This document shows, one piece after another, positions 50,394 to 58,529 of a DNA stretch of 64,000 nucleotides. This DNA comes from CAZQGO01 sp964593065 (lineage in GTDB: Bacteria; Oederibacteriota; JAAXVQ01), in assembly GCA_964593065.1 (NCBI GenBank), contig CAZQGO010000005.1, positions 66,727 to 130,726 of the forward strand, read 5' to 3'. The stretch's first letter is position 1. Every line of letters begins with the position of its first letter. The notes beneath the pieces were generated by a model. That model was given only the letters and a program-made list of their open reading frames with translations, did no database searches and was not told where the DNA came from. Position numbers and translations under genes: made by a program.

Positions 50394-51308
50394 CTAGGCG
50401 CGGGGATGGAATTTTTTATGCACCTCGCGCAGGTAGCCGCGGTCCACGTGCGTGTAAATCTGGGTGGTGGAGATGTCCGAATGCCCCAGCATTTCCTGGA
50501 CGCTGCGCAGGTCCGCGCCCCCGGCCAGCAGGTGCGTGGCGAAGGAATGCCGCAGCGTGTGGGGCGAAATCTTCTTGCCGATGCCGGCCCGGCGCGCGTA
50601 GCGGCGCACGAGTTTCCAGAAGCCGACGCGCGAAAATCCCCGCCGGCCGCGGGACAGGAACAGGGGCAGCCTGGCGTCCTCCCGGCGGCGTTCGCGCAGG
50701 TAGCGCCGGGTGATGGCCAGGGCGGTCCGGCCGACGGGGACCACGCGTTCCTTGCGCCCTTTGCCCCGCACGCGCAGATAGCCCTCCTGCCAGTGGATCT
50801 GCTCCGCCGTCAGGGTCACGAGTTCGGTGACGCGCAGGCCCGTGGCGTAGAGCAGCTCCAGCATGGCGCGGTCGCGCAGGCCGTTGCGGGCCTCCAAATC
50901 CGGCGCCCGCAGCAGGCGGTTCACCTCCTCGGGCGAGAGCACGTCGGGCAGCTTTTTCCAGACGCGGAAGGATTCGAAGTCCTCGGTGGGGTCCTCCGCG
51001 CTCACGCCTTCGCGCTTCAAGAAGCGGTACAGCGAACGCAGCGACACCAGCATGCGCAGCACGCTGGCCGAGGCGCGCGCCTGCTGCTGCAGGCTTTCCA
51101 GGAAACGCTGGATGACCTCGCGGCGCGGCGGCCGGGCGGGCGTGAAGGCGATGCGGCGCCCGCGCAGGTAATCCAGGTACTGGCGGAGGTCGCTCTGGTA
51201 CGCCTCCAGGGTCTTGGGCGCCAGGCCTTTTTCGGCCGACAGGAAGTTCAAGAAATCCAGCAGCCAGGCCGGTCGGGGTTCCCGCTTTGTGTCCCGGCCG
51301 GGGTTCAC
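50394..51308 (-). CDS. Tyrosine recombinase of the XerC/XerD type
   Basis: 304 residues from a GTG at 51308 that overlaps the stop of the upstream gene (GTGA). A longer open frame exists but its start would lie inside that gene. The N-terminal SAM-like core-binding domain (FLNFLSAEKGLAPKTLEAYQ) is followed by a catalytic domain with all residues: Arg in ATGLRVTELVTL, Lys in RGKGRKERVVPV, HTLRHSFATHLL, LGHSDISTTQIYTHV with the nucleophilic Tyr. Length and motifs fit XerD-type chromosome dimer resolution, but XerC versus XerD cannot be decided. It precedes the GNAT/CCA gene by 31 bp. Confidence 0.94.
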   Translation of the reverse strand: MNPGRDTKREPRPAWLLDFLNFLSAEKGLAPKTLEAYQSDLRQYLDYLRGRRIAFTPARPPRREVIQRFLESLQQQARASASVLRMLVSLRSLYRFLKREGVSAEDPTEDFESFRVWKKLPDVLSPEEVNRLLRAPDLEARNGLRDRAMLELLYATGLRVTELVTLTAEQIHWQEGYLRVRGKGRKERVVPVGRTALAITRRYLRERRREDARLPLFLSRGRRGFSRVGFWKLVRRYARRAGIGKKISPHTLRHSFATHLLAGGADLRSVQEMLGHSDISTTQIYTHVDRGYLREVHKKFHPRA

Positions 51309-52867
51309 GGCACGGCCTCTTGCCGCGTGAAATAGTGCAGCCAGCGGCCGGGCAGGATTTCCGCTTGCGCGGGCGCGTAGTCCCGGCTGCGCGCGTCCGC
51401 GCGCCACTGCCGTTCCACGGCGCCCGGGCCGTTCGCGGAATCGGGCTCTTGCCCGGGCGGATCAAGGTGCTCGTCCAAGATCACGAGCCCGGGCCGCCTG
51501 GCCAGGACGGCGCCGACATTCACGCGCTGGTGGCCCGGCCAGTTTTCTTGGATCCAGCTTCCGCGCCGCGCGGCCTCCCGGTCCGCCAAGCCGTAAAAAT
51601 CCACGGCCCGCAGCCCGGAATAATATGGAATGATGCCCGCGGGCTTCACGGCCAGCAGGGTGGACGGCGGGAAATTCCGGCCCAGCCACCGGCCCACGGC
51701 CGCGCGGTCCTGTTCCTCCAAGGCCCAGGAGGCGGCGCGCGCGCGGTCCGGGCCGGTAAAGGACGGCAGCAGCACGGCCAAGGCCAGGAAGACCGTCACC
51801 ACGGCGGCCACGGCCCGGGACCAGGCCGCGGGCAACCCGCGGAAGATCCGGACCCAGGCGCGCTGCAGGGCGGCCAGCCCGAAGGCGGCCAGGAGGCAAA
51901 AGAGCGGCCAGCCCGGGCTCAGGAAGCGGGCGTAGGGCATGAAATCCCCGCCCGCAGCCGCCACCCACAGGGTCTGTCCCAGCAGCAGCGTTGCCAGGAA
52001 TCCCGCCCGCAGCCGGAGTTCCCCGGCTCCGAGCAGCGGCAGCAAAAACGGCACGAAGTAAAGCAGGCGGTAGGTGGCGGCGAAATGGCGCACATAGTTC
52101 CACCCCTGCCGCAGGTTCTCCGGGCCGTTGATTTTGGCGTAAAACGCATTGGGCAGCAGGGTGTGATACAGCCCGGCCTGCAGGAGCCAGCCCGGAAGAA
52201 CCGTCAGCGCGTAGCCCGCGGCCAGCAGGCCCCACTCCCGCCAGCGCCCGGGCCGCCGCGCCAGGACGAAACCCCAGGCGAGCAGCCACAGCCAGTTCCC
52301 CAGCGGGCGCGTCAGCGCCGCCAGGCCGAAGCCCACGCCCGCGGCCAGCAGGGCCGCCGGGTTGGGCGCCTCCAGGTGGACCAGCACCAGCAGCGCCGCG
52401 GCCAGCAGCCACAGGCCGAACACGGAGGTTTCCAGGCCGGAGAGCGGCCAGGCCGCCCAGGCGCCGGAGGCCAGGCACAACAGGGCCGCGGCCACCCCGG
52501 TGAAACGCTCGCCCCGGCTCCAGGCATAGGCGAACAGCAGCAGGGGCGCGGCCAGACCCGCCGCGCCGCCGAGCAGCTGCGCGCACGCCGGCAGCCCCAG
52601 GCCGGAAAGCTTGTGCGCACCGGCCAGGAGGGTGAGCCACAGCCAGCTCGTGGCCACGGGCTGCAATTCCCCGGGGTTGTACACGGGCAGCCCGGTGCGG
52701 GCCCAGTTCCCGGCCACCCGGAAGGCGATGAAGGCGTCGTCCCACAGCGTGGGAAACAGCAGCAGGTGGGCCAGGCCCAAGGCCGCCAAGGCCGCGGCCC
52801 ACAGGCCCGCGCGGGCCAAGGGCGCCGGACCGGTGCCGGGGGCAGGAGGGGTGCGTTCCGCGAGCAT
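51305..52867 (-). CDS. GT-C type integral-membrane glycosyltransferase
   Basis: About 520 residues with 9-12 hydrophobic helices and a soluble C-terminal part. The first loop after helix 1 reads LFPTLWDDAFIAFRVAGN then VYNPGELQPVATSWLW, the catalytic-acid DD loop of GT-C enzymes that use polyprenyl-phosphate sugars (arabinofuranosyl- and mannosyltransferase-like). The late loop has AVKPAGIIPYYSGLRAVDFYG, also typical. Acceptor and sugar are unknown; a role in glycosylating the Thr-rich stalk proteins of the window is conceivable but purely speculative. I take the ATG at 52867. A TTG at 52906 is possible and neither has a good SD. Confidence 0.82.
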   Translation of the reverse strand: MLAERTPPAPGTGPAPLARAGLWAAALAALGLAHLLLFPTLWDDAFIAFRVAGNWARTGLPVYNPGELQPVATSWLWLTLLAGAHKLSGLGLPACAQLLGGAAGLAAPLLLFAYAWSRGERFTGVAAALLCLASGAWAAWPLSGLETSVFGLWLLAAALLVLVHLEAPNPAALLAAGVGFGLAALTRPLGNWLWLLAWGFVLARRPGRWREWGLLAAGYALTVLPGWLLQAGLYHTLLPNAFYAKINGPENLRQGWNYVRHFAATYRLLYFVPFLLPLLGAGELRLRAGFLATLLLGQTLWVAAAGGDFMPYARFLSPGWPLFCLLAAFGLAALQRAWVRIFRGLPAAWSRAVAAVVTVFLALAVLLPSFTGPDRARAASWALEEQDRAAVGRWLGRNFPPSTLLAVKPAGIIPYYSGLRAVDFYGLADREAARRGSWIQENWPGHQRVNVGAVLARRPGLVILDEHLDPPGQEPDSANGPGAVERQWRADARSRDYAPAQAEILPGRWLHYFTRQEAVP

Positions 52868-52942
52868 GGGATAATGATAACTTGGCGGGAATCGGCGCAC
52901 AATCAAAAAGAAACTTGAAACCGGGACCGCGGGGGCGGGAAA

Positions 52943-53074
52943 TTATTTGCGGAAGAAAACCAGATACATAATCAGGATCAACAGCGCCAGGGTACCGAGG
53001 CCGGAAATGATTCTGGACCAGGCCTCGGCCCGGAGCCAGAAATCATGCCGTTTCTGCGGAGTGCGCGCGGGCAT
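52943..53074 (-). CDS. Small single-pass membrane protein (43 residues)
   Basis: ATG at 53074 with AGGAG about 10 bp upstream. The product starts MPARTPQKRHDFWLRAEAW and has one hydrophobic helix (IISGLGTLALLILIMYLVFF) followed by RK and a stop. The N-terminus is basic, so the C-terminus is probably outside. The gene fits neatly into the space between the glycosyltransferase and the next small gene on the same strand. No family recognised. Confidence 0.65.
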   Translation of the reverse strand: MPARTPQKRHDFWLRAEAWSRIISGLGTLALLILIMYLVFFRK

Positions 53075-53107
53075 GGCGGATGGGCTCCTGGAACGGCCGG
53101 TTCGGGG

Positions 53108-53209
53108 TTATTTGCGCTTGCGCACGTTCAAATAAATGATGAAGGCCACGATGGCCAGCACCGCGATGCCGGAGAAGATTTTGTAGACCGCCTCGGCGTA
53201 GGCACCCAT
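53108..53209 (-). CDS. Small single-pass membrane protein (33 residues)
   Basis: ATG at 53209 with AAAGGA about 9 bp upstream. Product MGAYAEAVYKIFSGIAVLAI continues VAFIIYLNVRKRK: one helix of about 18 residues and a basic tail, suggesting the C-terminus faces the cytoplasm. A longer open frame in the same phase exists, but its upstream part overlaps the phosphatase gene and is not supported. It starts 14 bp after the phosphatase stop. Not recognised. Confidence 0.65.
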   Translation of the reverse strand: MGAYAEAVYKIFSGIAVLAIVAFIIYLNVRKRK

Positions 53210-53223
53210 GACGTCCGTCCTTT

Positions 53224-54048
53224 CTAGGGCCGGGCCGCGCCCCGGGCCCGCACCAGTTTCAGCAGGCGGCCCAAAAAGCCGGTGACTTCGCGGGTGTTGC
53301 GGAGAAAATATTCCGCCTGCGTGGGCTGCCGCCGCCCCACGGCGATGGTCAAGCCGTGGGAATTCAAGGCGCGGAAAGCGTCCTCGTCGGTCACGTCGTC
53401 CCCGATGAAAACCGGCAGCGCCCCGCGGCGCGAAAAAGCCGGGCTGCGCAGCAGCCGCTTGACGATCTTGCCCTTGTCCCACTTCACGGGCGGCCGGATC
53501 TCGAACACTTTTTTCCCGGCGGTGATCCGGATTTCCCGCCGTTCCCGCGACGGCCCGGCCACTTCCTCCAGAATCTCCCGCAGCCGCGGCAGGTCCTGCG
53601 GGCGCGCCTGGCGGTAATGCACGCTCAAGGTCACGCCCTTGTCCTCGAGGCGCACGCCGCGCAGGCCGCGCAGGCGCGGCGCCAGGCGGCGCTTCAGGTT
53701 GCGGAGCAGCGCGCGCGTGCGCGGCGGAACCAGGCGGCCCAGATGCAGGTCCGCGCCCTCCAGCTCGTAGCCGTGGTTGCCGGAGTAGACCAGGCCGCGG
53801 AGGCCCACCAGGCCTTTCAAGTCCGCCAGCGCCCGGCCGGAGATGATGGCCACGCGGCAGCCCGGCGCGTCCCGCAAGGCTTGCAGGAGCTCGCGGTTGC
53901 GCCCCGGCAGCCGGGCCAGCTCCGGCGTGGCCACGATGGGCGTCAAGGTGCCGTCGTAATCCAGAAACAAATTCACCGGCCGGGCGGCGAGCTCGCGGCG
54001 CAGGCGCCGCCAGCCCGGGCCGGCATACAGGGGCTTAGCCATGCGCAA
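53224..54048 (-). CDS. otsB: Trehalose-phosphatase (OtsB-like HAD hydrolase)
   Basis: 274 residues. HAD motif I is LFLDYDGTLTPI (DxDGT), motif II lies near AIISGRALADLKGL, and motif IV is GDDVTDEDAFRAL; a cap domain lies between. YSGNHGYELEG is the OtsB signature. Dephosphorylates trehalose 6-phosphate. No trehalose-6-phosphate synthase gene is seen in the window. It starts 30 bp after hflC and is followed after 14 bp by the 33-residue membrane protein gene. Confidence 0.92.
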   Translation of the reverse strand: MRMAKPLYAGPGWRRLRRELAARPVNLFLDYDGTLTPIVATPELARLPGRNRELLQALRDAPGCRVAIISGRALADLKGLVGLRGLVYSGNHGYELEGADLHLGRLVPPRTRALLRNLKRRLAPRLRGLRGVRLEDKGVTLSVHYRQARPQDLPRLREILEEVAGPSRERREIRITAGKKVFEIRPPVKWDKGKIVKRLLRSPAFSRRGALPVFIGDDVTDEDAFRALNSHGLTIAVGRRQPTQAEYFLRNTREVTGFLGRLLKLVRARGAARP

Positions 54049-54078
54049 CCGGTCCTGCGCTCGCTTCCGGGCGGCGCG

Positions 54079-55008
54079 TCATTTCGCCCGCCGGAGGTAG
54101 CGGAAATATTCCGAGTCCGTGGATAAGAACAGCACGCTGTCCTCGGTGATGGTCGAGTCGTAGGATTCCACGGTCTTCAGGAACTGGTAGAAGTCCCGGC
54201 CCGGGTTGTAGGCGTCGGCGTAGATGCGCGTGACCTTGGCGTCGGCCACGCCCTGGATCTCCTGCGCCTTGCGGTAGGCCTCGGACTTGATCCGCCGCAA
54301 TTCCTTGGTCATCTTGCCCAGGATTTCGGCCTTCTTGCCCTTGCCCTCGGAGCGGAACTTCTCGGCGATGCGCTTGCGCTCGGAGATCATGCGCTCGAAA
54401 ACCTTGCGCTGCACGCTTTCCTCGTAGTTGATGCGCTTGATCTTGACGTCCACCAGGGTGATGCCGTACTGCGGCACGATGGCCGCGGCGGCGGCGAAGA
54501 TCTCCTTGGTCAGCGCCTCGCGGCCGAATTGGATGGTGTCCAGCTTGATCCTCTCCCCCAGGTCGAACTCGTCGTTCTCCGCGGTCAGGATGTCGTTGGA
54601 GTTGCGCACCACCTCCACCAGCAGGTGATTGGAAATGACGTTGCGCGTGTCGCCGTCGATGACGTCGTCCAAGCGCGCGTGCGCGCCGGTTTCGTTGCGC
54701 ACGGTCTGGTAGAATTTCAGGGCGTCGGAAATGCGCCAGCGCGCCGTCACGTCGGTCAGAATGTATTTCTTGTCCTTGGTGGGGATCTGGTTGGGATCCC
54801 CGTCCCATTCCAGGATGCGGCGGTCGAAGTACTTCACCTCCTGGATGAAGGGGGTCTTGAAATGCAGGCCGGCTTTCACGACGGGGTTGCCCACGGGCTT
54901 GCCGAACTGGATGATGAGGGCCTGGTTGTACTCGGTGGTGACGAAGGTGCACAGCTTGAAGGCGATCAGGGCCACGAGGGCCAGGATGAGGATGCCCCAG
55001 GTCTTCAT
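54079..55008 (-). CDS. hflC: HflC-like SPFH/band 7 protein
   Basis: 309 residues starting at the ATG at 55008, which overlaps the hflK stop (ATGA). One N-terminal membrane helix (ILILALVALIAFKLCTFVTT) is followed by an SPFH domain (QALIIQFGKPVGNPVVKAGL, FIQEVKYFDRRIL) and a helical region with the block RKRIAEKFRSEGKGKKAEIL and AYRKAQEIQGVADA. HflC with HflK forms a periplasmic cage around the FtsH protease and modulates it. ftsH is not in the window. Confidence 0.95.
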   Translation of the reverse strand: MKTWGILILALVALIAFKLCTFVTTEYNQALIIQFGKPVGNPVVKAGLHFKTPFIQEVKYFDRRILEWDGDPNQIPTKDKKYILTDVTARWRISDALKFYQTVRNETGAHARLDDVIDGDTRNVISNHLLVEVVRNSNDILTAENDEFDLGERIKLDTIQFGREALTKEIFAAAAAIVPQYGITLVDVKIKRINYEESVQRKVFERMISERKRIAEKFRSEGKGKKAEILGKMTKELRRIKSEAYRKAQEIQGVADAKVTRIYADAYNPGRDFYQFLKTVESYDSTITEDSVLFLSTDSEYFRYLRRAK

Positions 55009-56048
55009 TGCGCACCTCCCGCCGCCGCGGCCGGGGCCGAAGCCGGCGCCGGCCGCTCCTTGAGGTTCAACAGGGGCAGCAGGGTCTTGGCCGCCGGGTC
55101 CATGATGTAGACCTGCTTGGGACGCTTGAGCACTTCCTCCATCTTTTCCAGGTACAGCCGCGTGCGGGTCACCGCCGGCGCCTGCACGTAGGCGCGGAAC
55201 AGGGCGCGGAAGCGCTTGGCTTCCCCGTCGGCCTTGTTGATCCGCTCCAGGGCGTAGCCTTCGGCCACCTGGATGGTCTGGTCGGCCTTCCCCTTCTCCT
55301 CGGGGATGGCCTGGTTGTAGGCCTCCCAGGCCTCGTTGACCATTTTTTCCTGCTCCTGCTTGGCGGCGTTGACCTCGTTGAAGGAGTCCTTGACCGTCTC
55401 CGGCGGGTTCACGTCCTGCAGGATGACGTTGGTGACCGTGACGCCCATGCCGTAGAGGTCGAAGGTCTCCTGCATCTTGACCTTGACCTGGTCGGCGATG
55501 GCCACGCGTTCGGTGGTCAGCACGTCGCTTACGCTGCGGTCGCCCACCACCAGGCGCATGATGGCCTCGGACACGTCCCGCAGGTTCTTGTTCACGTTGC
55601 GCACGTGGAACAGGAATTTGTAGGGATCGTTGACCTTGTACTGCAGGATCCACTCCACGTCGGCCACGTTCAGGTCGCCCGTGAGCATGAGGGACTCGTC
55701 GTTGTATTCGGCGTTCTCGTAGCGGGTGACCACGCCCGCCTGGGAGGTGCGGAAGCCGAACTCCTCCTTGCGGATGGTCGTCAGCTGCACCTTGTACAGC
55801 TTGTCGATGCCGAAGGGCAGCTTGAAGTGCAGGCCCGGCCCGGTGGTGTCGAGGTAGCGGCCGAAGCGCAGGATCACGCCGGCCTCCTCCGGATCGATGG
55901 TGTAGATGGACGAAAAACCGGCCGCCAGCAGCAACAGCGCCAGCACGACTATCGCGGCCTGTCCCCCGCTTTTCACCCCGGACAGGTTCTTGAGCTTGTC
56001 CCCGACCTTGCGTACGTCGTCCTTGAATTCAGAAAATTCATTCGGCAT
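55005..56048 (-). CDS. hflK: HflK-like SPFH/band 7 protein
   Basis: 347 residues. A short cytoplasmic N-terminus, one membrane helix (AAIVVLALLLLAAGFSSIYT), SPFH domain (EEAGVILRFGRYLDTTGPGL) and a helical tail (EEKGKADQTIQVAEGYALER, then VYIMDP as in HflK). The N-terminus is shorter and less Gly-rich than in E. coli HflK. AAGGGG lies 8 bp upstream of the ATG. It is first of a two-gene operon with hflC (4-bp overlap). Confidence 0.95.
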   Translation of the reverse strand: MPNEFSEFKDDVRKVGDKLKNLSGVKSGGQAAIVVLALLLLAAGFSSIYTIDPEEAGVILRFGRYLDTTGPGLHFKLPFGIDKLYKVQLTTIRKEEFGFRTSQAGVVTRYENAEYNDESLMLTGDLNVADVEWILQYKVNDPYKFLFHVRNVNKNLRDVSEAIMRLVVGDRSVSDVLTTERVAIADQVKVKMQETFDLYGMGVTVTNVILQDVNPPETVKDSFNEVNAAKQEQEKMVNEAWEAYNQAIPEEKGKADQTIQVAEGYALERINKADGEAKRFRALFRAYVQAPAVTRTRLYLEKMEEVLKRPKQVYIMDPAAKTLLPLLNLKERPAPASAPAAAAGGAQ

Positions 56049-56164
56049 GCAGATCCCCCCTTGGTCCGGGCGCAGGACGCGCGGCCCGGCGTGTTAAGAT
56101 TATCAATTTTTCCCGTGGTGTCAAGCGAAACCGGGCCCCGCCGCTGGCGGCGGACCCGCAGGGA

Positions 56165-57457
56165 TCAAAAGTACAGCTTGGCGGCCATGAAAAACAGGTT
56201 GGGATACAAGCCGAATTCCGATTGGGTACGCAGCCCCGGAATGCCGCTCGCCGGGTCCGAGCGCGCCGGGCGCCCCCAGGCGAGGAAGGCGCCGGCCTCC
56301 CAGGTCACGTTGTCCGCGAAGCTGTAGTCCAAGACCGGGCTGAAAAAGGCCGAGTTGTCCGCAAGATTGTAGAGCACCTGCAGGGCCGCGGACAGCAGGG
56401 GCGAGGCCTGCCAGGTGAGGCCCGGGCACAGGTAATGGCGCCCGAGGAGAAAATCCGCGCCTTGCGCGTAGGCCGTGCGCGCGCCCAGCGCGGGGTAATC
56501 GCGCGGGAAGGCCGCGCCCGCGCCGTTGTAGTGGTATTCCAGGTAGGCGTACCAGTCGCCCGCGAAACTGTAGTCCGCCCCCACGGACGCGCGCGCGTAG
56601 TCCTCCTCGGGGTTCCGGCGCTCCAGGGCCCCGGCAAAGGTATAGGCGGCCTCCAGCCAGACGCTGGCTCCTCCCAGCGACCGCGCCAGGTCCAGGCCGG
56701 CCAGCACCTGCTCCCGGAAGGCCAGCAGGAGAAAGGTGACGTCCGTCTCTCCCCAGTAAAAACGGGGTTTCAAAAAGGCGGCGCTGTCCTGCCGGCGGCC
56801 GTCGCGCCCGGCCACCCAGCCCGCGCCGATCTCGCCCATGGGCCCGTACGGCAGGCGGACCTGCAGTGCGTCCACGCCCGCGCGCTCCTCCTTGTCCAGG
56901 CTCTGGAAGCTGAAGGGCGCCAGCACGTCGGTGGGATTGATCACGTGCGCGGAGCCGAAGGCCACGGGCTGCCGCCCCAGGAGAATGTCGCCGAAGTCCG
57001 GCGAATAGGTCAGGAGCAGGCGGTCCAGGTTCTGCGCCACCGTGAAATTGTCCGCGGGCCTGCCCGGGGCGGGATAGAGGCGGGCGTCCAAGTCCGCGAT
57101 GCGGTAGGCGTTCGCGGCGGACTGCGGCCACCAGCCGGCCGTGCCGGAGGCGTCTCCGGCCTGGGGCGTGAGCTCGTAGGCCGCGGCCAGGGACAGGCCC
57201 TCGGCCAGGGGGCCCCTGAACGCGAGGCGGAGGCTGTTCAGGACCAGGGCCTGGGCGGGCTGGCCCGCGGAACCCGGGACTCCGGTCACCTCCGGGGCGT
57301 TCCAGGCCGTGAAGAAATCCTTGTAGTAGCCGTGCAGGGACCAGCCGGATTCGTCCTGGGCCGCGGCCGGGGCCGCCGCCGCGCACGCCAGAAACAAGGC
57401 CGCGAGCAGCCGGCCCGCGCCGCGCGCGCGGGGCATTTCAGCCGGCGCGGACTTCAT
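56165..57457 (-). CDS. Outer-membrane beta-barrel protein linked to the ABC system
   Basis: Up to 430 residues. A signal peptide (core LLAALFLACAAAAPAAAQ) is followed by alternating amphipathic strands throughout, for example LVLNSLRLAFRGPLAEGLS, FGDILLGRQPVAFGSAHVIN and WYAYLEYHYNGAG, and the final residue is Phe (AAKLYF), the usual barrel end recognised by BamA. The pattern GRQ..FG.....P.D resembles porin-like or alginate-export-like barrels. The first ATG (57457) overlaps the end of the ATPase gene; an ATG at 57436 just after the ATPase stop also gives a good signal peptide. Coupling with the ABC genes suggests it is the system's outer-membrane part or substrate. Confidence 0.83.
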   Translation of the reverse strand: MKSAPAEMPRARGAGRLLAALFLACAAAAPAAAQDESGWSLHGYYKDFFTAWNAPEVTGVPGSAGQPAQALVLNSLRLAFRGPLAEGLSLAAAYELTPQAGDASGTAGWWPQSAANAYRIADLDARLYPAPGRPADNFTVAQNLDRLLLTYSPDFGDILLGRQPVAFGSAHVINPTDVLAPFSFQSLDKEERAGVDALQVRLPYGPMGEIGAGWVAGRDGRRQDSAAFLKPRFYWGETDVTFLLLAFREQVLAGLDLARSLGGASVWLEAAYTFAGALERRNPEEDYARASVGADYSFAGDWYAYLEYHYNGAGAAFPRDYPALGARTAYAQGADFLLGRHYLCPGLTWQASPLLSAALQVLYNLADNSAFFSPVLDYSFADNVTWEAGAFLAWGRPARSDPASGIPGLRTQSEFGLYPNLFFMAAKLYF

Positions 57458-58163
57458 CGCTGTCGATGCGCCCGTCCTTGAGCACGATCAGGCGCCTGGC
57501 GCGTTCCATGATCTTCACGTCGTGCGTGGAAAAGACGAAGGTCATGCGCCGCTTCTCGTTGAGCTCGCGCATCATGTCCAGCAGGGCCGAGCCCGTGGCC
57601 GAATCCAGGTTGGCCGTGGGTTCGTCGGCCAAGATGATGTCCGGCTCCGAGACCATGGCGCGGGCCACGGCCACGCGCTGCTGCTGGCCGCCGGACAGCT
57701 GGGAGGGCCGCCGGTCCTCCATGCCCTGCAACCCCACTTCCTGCAGGATGGAGGCCACGCGGCGGTCGCGCTCGGCGGGCGGCACGCCCTGCAGGAGCAT
57801 GATGTACTCGATGTTCTCGCGCGCGGACAGGACCGGGATCAGGTTGTAGGACTGGAAGATGAAGCCGATGTGGTCGCGCCGGAAGTCCGAGAGCTCGCCG
57901 CCGCTCATGCCCGTGATGTCGCGGCCGTCTAAAAACACGCGGCCCGAGGTGGGCGTATCCAGGCCGCTGACCAAGTTGAGCAAGGAGGTTTTGCCCGAGC
58001 CCGAGGGGCCGGCCACGGCCGTGAATTCCCCGCGCCGGATGGTCAAGGTCACGCCCTGCAGGGCGTGGACCGCGACCTCGCCGCTGCGGTAGGTCTTGGT
58101 GATGCCTTCCACCTTGATGACTTCCTGGGTTTTTTCCGCCGCCGGGGCGACAGGTTGCGTCAT
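57438..58163 (-). CDS. ABC transporter ATP-binding protein (LolD/MacB-like)
   Basis: 241 residues from the ATG at 58163 (AAGGAG 7 bp upstream). Walker A is GPSGSGKTSLLN, the signature LSGGQQQRVAVARAM, Walker B DIILADEPTANLD, then the H-loop FSTHDVK. LDTPTSGRVFLDGRDITG and LNLVSGL are typical of the LolD/FtsE/MacB group that works with FtsX-like permeases. It powers lipoprotein or peptide extraction rather than solute uptake. Partner permeases lie at 58530-60986. Confidence 0.95.
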   Translation of the reverse strand: MTQPVAPAAEKTQEVIKVEGITKTYRSGEVAVHALQGVTLTIRRGEFTAVAGPSGSGKTSLLNLVSGLDTPTSGRVFLDGRDITGMSGGELSDFRRDHIGFIFQSYNLIPVLSARENIEYIMLLQGVPPAERDRRVASILQEVGLQGMEDRRPSQLSGGQQQRVAVARAMVSEPDIILADEPTANLDSATGSALLDMMRELNEKRRMTFVFSTHDVKIMERARRLIVLKDGRIDSDEVRAG

Positions 58164-58184
58164 GGTCGTCTCCTTCAAGCTTCG

Positions 58185-58239
58185 TTTCACCCTCCCCTCG
58201 CCCCCTCCCCTCAAGGGAGGGGGGGATTGTTTCCCCTGT
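58185..58239. repeat. 55-bp direct copy, left of the gap, containing a C/G palindrome
   Basis: Identical over 55 bp to 58340-58394. It contains CCCTCCCCTCGCCCCC and CCCTCAAGGGAGGG, a palindromic intergenic motif common in bacterial genomes. Like the 42872 gap, this looks like an unmerged k=55 overlap. Confidence 0.88.
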
Positions 58240-58339
58240 NNNNNNNNNNNNNNNNNNNNNNNNNNNNNNNNNNNNNNNNNNNNNNNNNNNNNNNNNNNNN
58301 NNNNNNNNNNNNNNNNNNNNNNNNNNNNNNNNNNNNNNN
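58240..58339. other. Assembly gap (100 N), probably artefactual
   Basis: Flanked by identical 55-bp copies (58185-58239 and 58340-58394), so the true spacer between the ATPase and permease genes is probably about 210 bp. Apart from the copies it holds a second C/G palindrome near 58440-58475 and no gene. Confidence 0.88.
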
Positions 58340-58394
58340 TTTCACCCTCCCCTCGCCCCCTCCCCTCAAGGGAGGGGGGGATTGTTTCCCCTGT
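58340..58394. repeat. 55-bp direct copy, right of the gap
   Basis: Second copy of 58185-58239. Confidence 0.88.
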
Positions 58395-58529
58395 GCGGCG
58401 GAGGCGGATGTGTTTTTGTTCTCCCCGTCAAACCTCAGGCTTTTGGCTCCCCTCCCCCTCGAGGGGGGAGGGCGGCGGCTCCGTGCCGTTCCGCGGGCCG
58501 CCGGGAGAGGGTGGAATTGCCTCCCCGGC

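Noticed and set aside
53108..53482. 124-residue open frame ending in the small membrane protein
   Set aside because: All but the last 33 codons lie in a shadow frame of the phosphatase; only the last part has an SD and a membrane helix.
54079..55653. 524-residue version of HflC
   Set aside because: The extra N-terminus lies in another frame of hflK; the real start is the ATG at 55008 overlapping the hflK stop.
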